Made by a program: the position numbers and the translations under genes. Below the pieces are notes generated by a model, which was given only the letters and a program-made list of their open reading frames with translations, ran no database searches and was not told the DNA's origin. Below, in pieces: positions 52,056 to 61,841 of a stretch of 64,000 bases of DNA. The first letter of the stretch is position 1. Every line of letters begins with the position of its first letter. This DNA is from an uncultured Bacteroidota bacterium. GTDB lineage: Bacteria > Bacteroidota > Bacteroidia > Chitinophagales > Chitinophagaceae. The stretch is from positions 1-64,000 of the forward strand of contig CAIUZK010000109.1 in NCBI GenBank assembly GCA_903903635.1, written 5' to 3'.

Positions 52056-53141
52056 TCACCTGATTTTCAATCCGTCCTGAATCTGGTAATTTGCATCTGA
52101 AATTACTTCATCTCCTATCTTAACAGAACCAAATATTTCTACCGAATCGCCAGATTGAATACCTTCAGAAACGTCTACCTGTTTAGTCACATTATCCGAA
52201 ACAACAATAATATATTTTCGTTCCGTAGTGGTTACAATGGCTCCTCTGGGCACAACAAAGGATGCGATATTGCTTTTTGTTTTAAATGAAACCTCAGCAT
52301 ACATACCAGGCTTAAATTGCCCTTCTGTATTTTCTACATCAATTTCCATTGTTTCTGAACGGAAAGTATTATTCAGGCTTTTTGATGATCTCGAAACTAA
52401 GCCAATAAAATCATGGCCAGGCAGGGAATTGGCCTTAAAATGAACCGTATCTCCTATACCCACCTGAGAAATATACTTTTCAGGAACTTCTACAACCAGC
52501 CTTAAATTGGAAACCTGTTGCAAAACGACCATTGGCTTAGCATTCTGAACTCCCGGGCCAACCAATGCACCAGGATGAACATTCCGTTCACTTATCAGAC
52601 CATCAAATGGTGCAGTTACCAATAGATAGCTCCTCATTGATTCCAAAGCTTTATAATTAGCAAATTCCCCTTGTGAAGCGGCACTATCACCTTGCATTTT
52701 ATTTAATGCAGATTCAAGGTCGTAACCTGATATAGTGCCAGGAGTATTGCTGGTCTCTTTCAATCGCTTGTACTTATCTTTACTGGTAATAAAATTTGAC
52801 AGTGCGTTGGCATATTTCAATTTCGCTGCTGAGACTTGTTGAATAATTTCAGGTGCTTCAAGTGAGACCAGCAAGTCGCCTTTATGTACTTTCGTCCCAC
52901 GGTCGACTACAATATTCTTAACAAAACCATTTATTCTCGGAAAAATCTGTACATATTGAAAAGATTGCATAACGCCTGGTAATTGTACATTGCCACTCAT
53001 ATGGTGCAGTTGAAGCACGAACGTTTTATAAGGTGTTACTTTAGGAGCTGAGTTTTGATTTTCATTTATACTATTATTTCTGCATGAAGTAATAACTAAA
53101 GCAAAAACCAAACTCGTCATTTTTATTATTGAATATCTCAT
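52056..53141 (-). CDS. RND efflux periplasmic adaptor (membrane fusion) lipoprotein
   Basis: The product has 361 residues. A lipoprotein signal ends VFALVITSC. The biotinyl-lipoyl-like domain (FPRINGFVKNIVVDRGTKVHKGDLL), an alpha-helical hairpin (about 108-170), TAPFDGLISERNVHPG, and a C-terminal beta-barrel (FKPGMYAEVSF, VVPRGAIVTT) give the standard adaptor order. It bridges the RND pump and the outer-membrane factor in the periplasm. It is third in the operon after the pump gene, with a 95-base gap. Confidence 0.87.
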   Translation of the reverse strand: MRYSIIKMTSLVFALVITSCRNNSINENQNSAPKVTPYKTFVLQLHHMSGNVQLPGVMQSFQYVQIFPRINGFVKNIVVDRGTKVHKGDLLVSLEAPEIIQQVSAAKLKYANALSNFITSKDKYKRLKETSNTPGTISGYDLESALNKMQGDSAASQGEFANYKALESMRSYLLVTAPFDGLISERNVHPGALVGPGVQNAKPMVVLQQVSNLRLVVEVPEKYISQVGIGDTVHFKANSLPGHDFIGLVSRSSKSLNNTFRSETMEIDVENTEGQFKPGMYAEVSFKTKSNIASFVVPRGAIVTTTERKYIIVVSDNVTKQVDVSEGIQSGDSVEIFGSVKIGDEVISDANYQIQDGLKIR

Positions 53142-53236
53142 GATATTTATTGTTTAATTTTTTATGTTTAAATATTTCTAACAAACAAATGAGGCTAATA
53201 GGACCAAGACAAAATATAGCCCACTCTTCAAATAAA

Positions 53237-56200
53237 TTATTCTGGTAGTTTTGATTCCGGATTTAGTGGCATAAGCGATGAAGATTTCAAAGTTGAATTC
53301 TGTAACAACCATGCATAACACTGTGGCACTATGTAAAGAGCGGCAAATGTGGAAGCAATAAGCCCACCAATTACCGCTCTACCCAAAGGTGCTGTCTGAT
53401 CTCCGGACTCCCCTAGCCCACTAGCCATAGGAATCATACCTGCAATCATTGCCAGACTAGTCATTAGAATTGGTCTTAGCCTGATGGAAGCACTCATTGC
53501 AGCAGCTTTAGCTACATCATTATTATACTCGAATCGCAACTTCTCAGCATTGGTTACAATTAAAATAGCGTTAGCTACCGAAACGCCTGTACTCATAATT
53601 ATACCCATATAAGATTGAAGGTTGAGCGTGCAGCCTGTAATCAGGAGAAACACAAGGGCTCCTAACAGTACAGCAGGAATTGTACACAAAACAGAAAGTG
53701 ATACTTTGAATGATTGATAATTGGCGGCCAGCAATAAAAAGATTACCACGATTGCCAAAATCAAACCACTTTGCAAACCATCCATTGTCTCCGTTAACAG
53801 ACTTGACATTCCTTGAATTTTCACTTCCATACCCCTGGGTAAATTCCCCAACATACTGATGGCTTTATTTACTGCATCAGTTCCGGTTTTCAAGTCTTTT
53901 TTAGCCAGATTAGCACTTACAGTTACAAACCTCCGGGGACCTGTCCGATCATATTCCCCATAAGAAGAATCAACTTCCAGATCTGCCACATCATTTAGCA
54001 CAAGGCCCGGCTGACCTGATTGTAAAGGGATTTCACCCAGTGAATTTAGATTATTCATTATTAACTCAGGAACCTGAACCTGAACCTGGTAGGTGTATGC
54101 ATTTTTAGTATCCAGCCACAGATTTTTTTCGATATAACGGCTGGATGAGGTAAAGGCAGAAACCGACCTTGTCACATCCTGAAACCTAAGCCCTAATTGT
54201 GAAATTTTGTTACGATTAAGTACAATTCGAATAGTTGGATATTTTATTGGTTGCTCAATTACTACATCCCTCATAAATGATACTCCTTTTAATTCAGTAA
54301 CCAGCCTGGAAGCATATTCTCCTATGAGTTGCATATCCTTTCCACCTACCTGTATTTCAATGGGTGTAGCAGCGCCCTGACTCAATATTTTTTCAGTTAA
54401 TTCTATTGGCTCAAATGACATCATGACATCTGGCAATCGGTTGTGTACTGCTAATCTAAAAGCCTCCTGAAATTTATCTTTGCTCAACTTAAATTGCTCC
54501 TCAATCTGAATCTGCAAAGTAGCCTCATGAGATCCGCTATTAAAAAGGTACAAATTAGCAGAAGCATAGTTGGTTGGGGTCATGCCAACAAATGCCGAGC
54601 TTATTGCAACATGCCCTCCGGTAAGACTATCCAATATCTGCAATACATTTATAACCATACTTTCAGTACGCTCCAATCTGGTACCTGCCGGCATACGCAA
54701 TTTTACCTGGTACTGTCCATTATTGGTCTTAGGCAGCAGGTCCTTGCCAATCCAAACAAAACAAACAGTAGAAATCAACAGCACTAATACAAGGTAGAGT
54801 GTAACATTTCTTTTTTTGTGTCGAATCATACCCGAAACTGATGACAGAAATTTTAACTTAAGTCTTTCGAAGAAATCGTTTTTTTCAGGGGCAGACAACT
54901 CATGATTAAGATGCTCATCAACATTTAAAATTTCATCCTTATCCAGGGCCAGTCCGGCATGAGCATGATGTTTGCCATGACGGTATTTATATTGTTCGTG
55001 TTTCAGGAGCCAATTGGCCAGAATTGGCACTATGCTTTGTGCCAACAAAAAAGAAGCTATCATGGCAAATCCGATAGACAAGGATAATGGCAGGAACAAA
55101 GCTCTTGGCACTCCCTGCATAATGAAGGAAGGTGCGAATACCGCAATAACACACATCAGAATTAAGAATAGAGGGAAGGATATTTCCGTGCAGGCATCAT
55201 AAATTGCCAGCCTTTTTGGCTTACCCATTTCAAGATGCTGATGAATATTTTCAATTGTTACCGTGGCCTGATCAACAAGTATACCGATGGCAAGGGCCAG
55301 ACCACTTAGCGTCATAATATTAATTGACTGCCCTGCTACCTTTAGACAAAAAACTGCACTTAGAATAGAAACCGGAATTGTAACAACCACCACAATACAA
55401 CTCCGCCAATCTTTCAGAAAAAGTAATACCATCAGACCTGTTAGAATGGCTCCGATCACACCTTCAGTTATAAGACTTTTTACAGAGTTCATTACAAAAA
55501 CCGACTGATCAAATTCATAAGTTATATGCACATCATCAGGAAGCAGGCTTTGCATTTCGGGAAGTTTTGCCTTCAATTGTTTTACTACTTCCCAGGTCGA
55601 AGCATCGGGTGTTTTTACAACCGGCATATAAATAGACCTCTTGCCATTTATAAGCGCATATCCGGTAGTTATATCTGCACCATCAATTATTGCACCAACA
55701 TCGTGAAGTAAAATCGAATTGTTGTTGTCTGTTTTCACAGGTATTTCACCGAAAGCTATCACCGTTTCTTCAAGTGAATTTGAGGTAGCCATGTACATAG
55801 TATTCCCGATCCTCATATTCCCGGAAGGCGACATAATATTGTTATGCGCAATTGCGCTGACTACCTCATCAGGTGTAAGGTTATAACTCCGTAGTTTATC
55901 CGGATTTATATTTACAACTACTGTCCGGATATTGGCACCAACTGGTGGTGGGGCCGATAAGCCAGGCACTGATGAAAACATTGGCCTGATCCTGGTTGCA
56001 GCCAGATCATTGATTTCATCCAGGGAGTGACCAGTACTACTGAAAACCAGGGAGCCAACAGGAAGCGATGATGCATCGAACCTGATGACCTGCGGCGGAA
56101 GTGCACCTGGCGGGAAAAAAGTCATTGCCCGATTTAGCTGCAAAGCAACCTGAGCAGAAGCCTCCGCCATATCTGTACTTTCGAAAAAAGTAAGCCGGAG

Positions 56201-56470
56201 AATGCTTAACCCTTGAATGTTTTTACTGGTTATATTCTTAATTCCATTTACATAAAGAAACTGATCCTGAAGTCGTGTTGAAAAAAAACCTTCCATTTGC
56301 TGGGGTGTCATGCCCCCATAAGGTTCAATTACATAAATAACCGGCAGATTAAGTTTGGGAAATATATCTATTGGTATTGACCTAATTGCCAGAAATGAAC
56401 TGAATAATAACGCGGAAACGATTACCAATACAGTTATAGGTCTGTTTAAGGAGGCTGATACAATGCTCAT
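53237..56470 (-). CDS. RND efflux pump, inner-membrane permease, with His-rich loop
   Basis: The product has 1077 residues, full length for the AcrB/CzcA superfamily with twelve membrane segments and two large periplasmic loops. Residues 382-412 include LSGLALAIGILVDQATVTIENIHQH, with D400 as proton-relay aspartate in TM4; the second copy of the conserved region (MGIIMSTGVSVANAIL) is near 960. Between TM6 and the cytoplasmic helix lies a histidine-rich stretch (491-523: H491, H498, H501, H502, H504, H520, H523) that is unusual and could bind metal. The pump is driven by the proton gradient. It starts 3 bases after the outer-membrane factor gene. Substrate unknown. Confidence 0.88.
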   Translation of the reverse strand: MSIVSASLNRPITVLVIVSALLFSSFLAIRSIPIDIFPKLNLPVIYVIEPYGGMTPQQMEGFFSTRLQDQFLYVNGIKNITSKNIQGLSILRLTFFESTDMAEASAQVALQLNRAMTFFPPGALPPQVIRFDASSLPVGSLVFSSTGHSLDEINDLAATRIRPMFSSVPGLSAPPPVGANIRTVVVNINPDKLRSYNLTPDEVVSAIAHNNIMSPSGNMRIGNTMYMATSNSLEETVIAFGEIPVKTDNNNSILLHDVGAIIDGADITTGYALINGKRSIYMPVVKTPDASTWEVVKQLKAKLPEMQSLLPDDVHITYEFDQSVFVMNSVKSLITEGVIGAILTGLMVLLFLKDWRSCIVVVVTIPVSILSAVFCLKVAGQSINIMTLSGLALAIGILVDQATVTIENIHQHLEMGKPKRLAIYDACTEISFPLFLILMCVIAVFAPSFIMQGVPRALFLPLSLSIGFAMIASFLLAQSIVPILANWLLKHEQYKYRHGKHHAHAGLALDKDEILNVDEHLNHELSAPEKNDFFERLKLKFLSSVSGMIRHKKRNVTLYLVLVLLISTVCFVWIGKDLLPKTNNGQYQVKLRMPAGTRLERTESMVINVLQILDSLTGGHVAISSAFVGMTPTNYASANLYLFNSGSHEATLQIQIEEQFKLSKDKFQEAFRLAVHNRLPDVMMSFEPIELTEKILSQGAATPIEIQVGGKDMQLIGEYASRLVTELKGVSFMRDVVIEQPIKYPTIRIVLNRNKISQLGLRFQDVTRSVSAFTSSSRYIEKNLWLDTKNAYTYQVQVQVPELIMNNLNSLGEIPLQSGQPGLVLNDVADLEVDSSYGEYDRTGPRRFVTVSANLAKKDLKTGTDAVNKAISMLGNLPRGMEVKIQGMSSLLTETMDGLQSGLILAIVVIFLLLAANYQSFKVSLSVLCTIPAVLLGALVFLLITGCTLNLQSYMGIIMSTGVSVANAILIVTNAEKLRFEYNNDVAKAAAMSASIRLRPILMTSLAMIAGMIPMASGLGESGDQTAPLGRAVIGGLIASTFAALYIVPQCYAWLLQNSTLKSSSLMPLNPESKLPE

Positions 56471-56473
56471 ATC

Positions 56474-57871
56474 CTAATGTTTAAATTTTTGAAGGAGATT
56501 ATCTAATTGCCCGGTTAGTCCGGCGCGTATATAAATTAGCTGAAGCAGTTCAGTCTGGGTTATCACATAATTTGTTTCAGCCTGAGACAAAGCATAGGTT
56601 GAATTTGTCAGCTCAATTAGCGTATTTAGTCCAGACCTGTAAAGCGCCATCTGTTGTGCAAGTGCTTGCTGTGCACTGAAGAGTTGCAAAGGCATTTCAT
56701 TCAGTTTTTCAACCGTTGTCAGGTATGCCGAATTTGTTTGTAACCACAACCTATTAATTAATAATTGTTGATTTTGCAATGAGCCCTGTCTAGCTTCAGC
56801 CAGGTACCGCCCTTCTGCAAGTTGGTCCTGCCTGTGCTTTAGGTCAAATAGGTTGTAACTAAGCGTTGCGCCCAACAAATAGTTGAACCTGCTGTAAGGA
56901 AAGCCTGAGGCCAACTGTTCGGGATAAGTTCCGGAATAGGATATACCGGAACTACGTTCCCATGTAGCCGCGTCTAATCCTACTTTAGGCAGATATTTCT
57001 TTGCAGTTGTTTTATTATCAGCAAGCTGAAGTTCATATAATTTCGAATACACTTCAATCATTGGGTTCGTTTCTGATAAACTATCTCCAGTTGTTGTAAT
57101 CAACTGGGGAATGTTTGCATAAAATGTAGTATCCGGAATGATATCAGCAGCCTTTAATCCTGCATAGGAAGCGATTAAAATTTTTACATAATTATAATCC
57201 TCCAGGCCTTGCAAATAGGTTATCCTTGAGTCAGAATAAACAGCATTTGCTGTACTACTATCCACACCTGGTTTAAGGCCACTTAATACATTTGCCCTTA
57301 TTACAGAAAATATGAGTTGGGCTCGTTGCATATTTTCCTTCTTAATTTGGAGTAATCTGAATTTTTTAAGCCAATCAAGATATAAGGAGATGATCTGCTC
57401 TGTTAACTGATATTTATCGCCGGCAAGGTTGGCCTCGATAACAGCCAATTGTGAATTTGCCTGTTTTTGCTGAGCTCGATAATATCCAAAATTAAAGACT
57501 TCCCACTGCAGAAATCCAATGGCTACATTGCCGGGATTGGGATTTGTATGTGTTGGCAGGCTACTATTGCTACCAGCAGTTGATGGCACTATACCCAATG
57601 AAAAATAGCCGCCTTGCAGCCCATTATTTGTACCCATATTCAACTGATCCTGCAGAACAAGAGAAGGTAACCGGTTACCATTTACAGTTAGTACATGAGC
57701 CTTAGCGGCAAGTATTTCTGATTGCCGTTGTTGCATAAGGGGGTAAGCAGATATTGATTTACTTACAGCTTCATTTAAAGGAAGTACCTGACAATAAGTT
57801 GAAATTGGAAAGAGCCATCCAATAATAAATAAGTTCCACTGCCGGAATGGGCAGGAAATAGATTTTTCCAT
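56474..57871 (-). CDS. TolC-type outer-membrane efflux protein
   Basis: The product has 465 residues with a signal-like N-terminus (NLFIIGWLFPISTYCQ). It is two repeats of long helices and strands as in TolC: VLPLNEAVSKSISAYPLMQQ at the start, IGFLQWEVFNFGYYRAQQKQA in the first half, SYNLFDLKHRQDQLAEGRYL in the second. It forms the outer-membrane channel of the efflux complex with the downstream pump and adaptor. A 6-bp hairpin CAGGCC-AAT-GGCCTG sits in its leader at 57885-57899. Confidence 0.85.
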   Translation of the reverse strand: MEKSISCPFRQWNLFIIGWLFPISTYCQVLPLNEAVSKSISAYPLMQQRQSEILAAKAHVLTVNGNRLPSLVLQDQLNMGTNNGLQGGYFSLGIVPSTAGSNSSLPTHTNPNPGNVAIGFLQWEVFNFGYYRAQQKQANSQLAVIEANLAGDKYQLTEQIISLYLDWLKKFRLLQIKKENMQRAQLIFSVIRANVLSGLKPGVDSSTANAVYSDSRITYLQGLEDYNYVKILIASYAGLKAADIIPDTTFYANIPQLITTTGDSLSETNPMIEVYSKLYELQLADNKTTAKKYLPKVGLDAATWERSSGISYSGTYPEQLASGFPYSRFNYLLGATLSYNLFDLKHRQDQLAEGRYLAEARQGSLQNQQLLINRLWLQTNSAYLTTVEKLNEMPLQLFSAQQALAQQMALYRSGLNTLIELTNSTYALSQAETNYVITQTELLQLIYIRAGLTGQLDNLLQKFKH

Positions 57872-57940
57872 AAAATAGTTGAATCAGGCCAATGGCCTGG
57901 TAAGAAATAAAAGAGAATAGTCAAAAGTTATTGGGGGGAA

Positions 57941-58303
57941 TCAGGCTATGGGAGGACCTCTAAGGCCATTCTTGCATAGGCAGTATGCTTTGTAATAAAA
58001 ATGGGAAGTATTAACTGTAAAATCGCAAAACAGTATGGATATATAATTTATATCATAATGAGCATTCGGAATAAACCAGTAGTTATCATCCCATGCTTTA
58101 ATTCGTATCCTGTACTTGCTGTTATCCTGTTTATCCTTATTTAAAGATTGACTTGCAGGGGAGGTAGGTTGAACCGAATTTTCTATTGATGAAATTACTT
58201 TGCCCGAGGTAAATGAACCCACATGATAATGTAAACATCTGTTATTAAAAAATAACAGAAGCATCAAAAACGGGAGTACAATACCGATATACCTCTTGTT
58301 CAT
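57941..58303 (-). CDS. Small exported protein heading the RND operon
   Basis: The product has 120 residues from ATG 58303 (an in-frame ATG at 58354 is possible). One N-terminal hydrophobic segment (MNKRYIGIVLPFLMLLLFF) is followed by cysteine and histidine (NRCLHYHVGSF) and, at the end, by a second cysteine pair (YYKAYCLCKNGLRGPPIA). No family can be named with confidence. It lies 69 bases upstream of the outer-membrane factor gene on the same strand, so it may be a small accessory of the efflux system, possibly metal-related given its Cys/His content (inference). Confidence 0.5.
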   Translation of the reverse strand: MNKRYIGIVLPFLMLLLFFNNRCLHYHVGSFTSGKVISSIENSVQPTSPASQSLNKDKQDNSKYRIRIKAWDDNYWFIPNAHYDINYISILFCDFTVNTSHFYYKAYCLCKNGLRGPPIA

Positions 58304-58488
58304 TTGAAATAATAAAGTTAATATACTATTCGATAAGGAAATCATAAATCGCATTTTTTTTATTTAAAACCAACAAAAGCACTTTACTAAGCCTTTCTGG
58401 TTTTTTGTCGGTTTATAGGGCTATTGTTTTTGGGAATTCAAAAATGTTCATCATTATACTATCTTAGCAACAGTTTTAATAAAACTGA

Positions 58489-59460
58489 ATGAAAACCACA
58501 CTGCTTAACTTACCACCCACTGCCAGGCAACTCATTTTTATAATTTGCGTTATTGCATCAGTATTGTTCCTTAACCCTCCGGTTGCTCTTTTCCTGGGGC
58601 TGGTTATTGCATTGGTTACCGGCCATCCTTTTATTCAGATCAATAAAAAAGCTACTACCCTGCTGTTGCAGGTTTCGGTGGTTTGCCTGGGTTTTACCAT
58701 GAATTTTGAAGAAGCCATGAAGGCTGGTAAAGAAGGTTTCTTTTTTACAGTAGGCACTATTTCCATAACCTTGCTGGCAGGTTATTTTATTGGCAAACAA
58801 TTAAAGATAGACAAGAATACTTCTACCTTAATATCCAATGGAACCGCAATATGCGGAGGCAGCGCCATCGCCGCAATCGCACCTATTATTAAGGCTAATG
58901 ATGAGCAGATAAGCGTATCGTTGGGCACTATTTTCATCCTTAATTCAATAGCTCTTTTTATCTTCCCTACCCTCGGGCATATGCTCGCCCTTACCGATCA
59001 GCAATTCGGTACATGGTGCGCCATAGCCATACATGATACCAGTTCGGTAGTTGGCGCTTCAAAACAATACAGTGAAAAGGCGTTACAGATCGCAACTACC
59101 ATAAAACTGGAAAGAGCGCTCTGGATAATACCTTTATCATTGATTACTGCATATTTTCAGAAGAGCACCGGAAAGATCAAGATCCCTTACTTTATTTTCT
59201 ATTTCATTATAGCTATTCTTATTGCCACCTACCTGCCAGTCTATATACCTGCACTTAAAACGGAGATTGAACACCAGACCCTATTCCAGTGGGCTGCCAT
59301 GTTTGGCAAAAAAGGTCTGGTAGTTACCTTGTTCCTGATAGGTTCGGGCCTGTCGCTGAAAACAATAAGAGTAGTTGGCTGGCGACCCATCGTGCAGGGG
59401 GTATTGCTTTGGATATTGATCGGGGCCACATCTCTGGCTGTGATAAAAGGAATTCTTTAA
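58489..59460 (+). CDS. YeiH/putative sulfate exporter family transporter
   Basis: The product has 323 residues with about ten membrane helices. LGLVIALVTGHPF, ISNGTAICGGSAIAAIAPII and HDTSSVVGAS are the signatures of the YeiH family (PF03601, conserved hypothetical 698). These are inner-membrane proteins with a suspected role in export of sulfate or other anions or osmolytes, but the substrate is unproven. It is a single gene diverging from the efflux operon; a strong hairpin follows its stop. Confidence 0.83.
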   Translation: MKTTLLNLPPTARQLIFIICVIASVLFLNPPVALFLGLVIALVTGHPFIQINKKATTLLLQVSVVCLGFTMNFEEAMKAGKEGFFFTVGTISITLLAGYFIGKQLKIDKNTSTLISNGTAICGGSAIAAIAPIIKANDEQISVSLGTIFILNSIALFIFPTLGHMLALTDQQFGTWCAIAIHDTSSVVGASKQYSEKALQIATTIKLERALWIIPLSLITAYFQKSTGKIKIPYFIFYFIIAILIATYLPVYIPALKTEIEHQTLFQWAAMFGKKGLVVTLFLIGSGLSLKTIRVVGWRPIVQGVLLWILIGATSLAVIKGIL

Positions 59461-59466
59461 AAGCAA

Positions 59467-59488
59467 TTTGCCCGGAAGCCCGGGCAAA
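59467..59488. terminator. Terminator between convergent YeiH-type gene and ffh
   Basis: TTTGCCCGG (59467-59475) pairs with CCGGGCAAA (59480-59488) around a 4-base loop, followed by TAAAAATTC. It starts 6 bases after the transporter stop and faces ffh, so it may serve both. Confidence 0.7.
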
Positions 59489-59531
59489 TAAAAATTCAAT
59501 ATTAATTTCCAAATCCCAGTGAGATACTGGA

Positions 59532-60866
59532 TTACCTCCTGCCCGGCATCATACCTGGCATACCCATACCTGGTCCGCGCATTTTATTCATTTGCCCCAT
59601 CATCTGCTTCATCTGGTCAAACTGTTTCATAAAGGCATTTACCTCACCAATATCTTTTCCACTGCCCATTGCAATTCTCTTCCGACGGCTGCCATCTATA
59701 ACATCAGGATTGCTGCGCTCATAGGGTGTCATTGAATTGATCATAGCCTCGATACCCTTAAATGCATCATCTGAAATGTCGATCTCTTTGATAGCCTTAC
59801 CTACCCCCGGAATCATTGCCAGCAAGTCTTTAATGTTACCCATTTTTTTGATCTGACCCAACTGCTCTTTAAAGTCTTCAAAGTCAAATTTATTAGCCCT
59901 GATCTTTTTCTCTAATTTCTTGGCCTGCACCTCATCAAACTGGGCCTGTGCGCGCTCTACCAGGGTTGTAATATCACCCATACCCAGAATACGCTGTGCC
60001 ATACGCTCAGGATAGAATATATCCAGCGCATCCAACTTTTCGCCCATACTTACGAACTTGATGGGCTTATCAACAGTATACCGGATAGTCAATGCGGCAC
60101 CACCTCTGGTGTCACCATCCAGTTTGGTAAGCACCACACCTGTAAAGTCGAGACGGTCGTTAAAGGTTTTGGCTGTATTAACGGCATCCTGACCAGTCAT
60201 GGAGTCAACCACAAACAGGATCTCCTGAGGGTTAACGGACTCCTTTATGTTGGCTACCTCCTGCATCATCACCTCATCGATAGCCAAACGGCCTGCCGTA
60301 TCTATAATGACAATGTTGTTACCATGCTGTTTGGCGTAGGCTATGGCGTTTTGGGCTATGGAAACGGCACTCTTGTTTTCCAGTTCAAGGAACACAGGCA
60401 CCTTAATCTGCTCACCCAATACCCGCAACTGTTCCATCGCCGCCGGACGGTAAATATCGGCTGCAACCAGCAATGGATGCCTGCCCTTCTTGGTTTTGAG
60501 GAAATTGGCCAGCTTACCGCTGAAGGTGGTTTTACCCGAACCCTGAAGGCCCGCTATAAGTATGACTGTTGGTTTGCCGGTAAGATTTAATTCTTCCTCC
60601 CTGCCACCCATTAAGGCTGCCAGTTCATCCTTAACTATCTTCACCATCAACTGACCGGGGCTTACTGAAGTGAGCACTTTTTCGCCCATTGCCTTGTCCT
60701 TTACCCTGTCGGTAAGTTCTTTGGCTATTTTATAGTTCACATCCGCATCCACCAGCGCACGGCGGATATCCTTAACTGTAGCGGCAATATTGATCTCATT
60801 AATACGGCCTTCACCTTTCAGCAGCTTAAATGCGGAGTCGAGCCGCTCACTCAGATTGTCAAACAT
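59532..60866 (-). CDS. ffh: Signal recognition particle protein (SRP54/Ffh)
   Basis: The product has 444 residues. N domain (1-85), then G domain with GLQGSGKTTFSGKLANFLK (P loop), DTAGRL, TKLDGDTRGGAAL, and the methionine-rich M domain (about 300-444: MGDITTLVERAQ, RRKRIAMGSGKDIGEVN, ending in many Met and Gly). It binds SRP RNA and signal sequences and targets ribosomes to the membrane via FtsY. Length and motifs are complete. Confidence 0.95.
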   Translation of the reverse strand: MFDNLSERLDSAFKLLKGEGRINEINIAATVKDIRRALVDADVNYKIAKELTDRVKDKAMGEKVLTSVSPGQLMVKIVKDELAALMGGREEELNLTGKPTVILIAGLQGSGKTTFSGKLANFLKTKKGRHPLLVAADIYRPAAMEQLRVLGEQIKVPVFLELENKSAVSIAQNAIAYAKQHGNNIVIIDTAGRLAIDEVMMQEVANIKESVNPQEILFVVDSMTGQDAVNTAKTFNDRLDFTGVVLTKLDGDTRGGAALTIRYTVDKPIKFVSMGEKLDALDIFYPERMAQRILGMGDITTLVERAQAQFDEVQAKKLEKKIRANKFDFEDFKEQLGQIKKMGNIKDLLAMIPGVGKAIKEIDISDDAFKGIEAMINSMTPYERSNPDVIDGSRRKRIAMGSGKDIGEVNAFMKQFDQMKQMMGQMNKMRGPGMGMPGMMPGRR

Positions 60867-60996
60867 AATTTAGTATAAAGTCTAAAGTTGAATTGGAGTG
60901 CAAAATTAAGAAAATAAAGGGAGTGTATTAGCAAGAATTTTTAGTAGTCGGGATGTCTGGAAATTGGATGAGACACGAAAAAAGTTCTTAATTTAG

Positions 60997-61351
60997 CGTC
61001 AGTTCGATGAATTAACTGCCAAGATTACAGAGAAATCTGCAATTTATTTCCGGGATGGAATTCGAAATTTGATTTTAAGGAAGGTTTTTTAGGAGCGAAG
61101 TCATAAGCGCACAAAGCGGCAAATAAGTTAGCAACAAAATTGGTAAAGTATCTGTGTATTGAGTGTTCAATTTGAACAATGTTTTTAAGCTGGTCAATAA
61201 TTGTTTCTATCAAAGATCTTTTGCGCAGCATGACTTTATCGCAAACAGACATGAGTTTTATTTTCATGTTTTTCTTGACCTTAGTTATCAGGTGCACGCC
61301 ATCGAAGAATCGCTTTTCAAAAACAGCTACTATCAAGGATGTTACTGACAA
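60997..61351 (-). mobile_element. IS982-family element remnant (3' part of transposase and one end)
   Basis: From about 61351 down to 61025 the minus strand encodes the C-terminal part of an IS982-type transposase: FFDGVHLITKVKKNMK, DKVMLRKRSLIETIIDQLKN, IEHSIHRYFTNFVANLFAA. The catalytic glutamate of the DDE triad falls in RSLIET; the N-terminal two thirds are missing and the frame is blocked by a stop just upstream. The sequence CGTCAGTTCGATGAATT (60997-61013) downstream of the stop is a probable terminal repeat. The element is inactive. Confidence 0.75.
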
Positions 61352-61753
61352 AGGGGTAATTCATTTGGTCAATTATTCCAATGACATAAATGAAACCCTT
61401 GTAGGTCTTGCGGTGAAAACAGGTTTGCTGAAAACTCCAACCGCTACATGCTCGGTGATTTCAACCTGCACCACCTGCTATTCCCTGATATGTGTACCAA
61501 TACAGTCTTTATGTACCTGATGGCCATGTGCGCAACACTGTTTGAATGGATAAAAACTGTATTAGTAGCCAATAAAGCCAGAGCAATCAAAGTAACCATA
61601 CGGGTAAAAGGGGTATTATATTTTGAAGCAATAAGAAATGCATTACATAAGCAATTTGATGCACTTGTTTACTCGGATTTTAACCTGTTTCTGTATTCAG
61701 ATAAAGTTTGCGACTTTTCGGGTTATACTTTTTTCCTGCAGCAATGTAAATAG
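61342..61753 (+). pseudogene. Decayed transposase-like open frames
   Basis: Two overlapping plus-strand frames (first DKGVIHLVNYSNDINETLVG, then RYMLGDFNLHHLLFPDM and MYLMAMCATLFEWIKTVLVA) look like pieces of one gene split by a frameshift near 61440. The second piece weakly resembles the end of DDE transposases of the IS1380/IS4 type (a GDFNLHH-like core and following hydrophobic helix). I cannot name the family with confidence. The stretch 61754-61841 holds nothing else. Confidence 0.35.
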
Positions 61754-61841
61754 AAAAGCACCTATCTCACGGTACTGAGCCGACTGCTTATAAATGAGAT
61801 TCAGCTGCAATACAATAAGGCCAGAACACATAAGTTAAATA

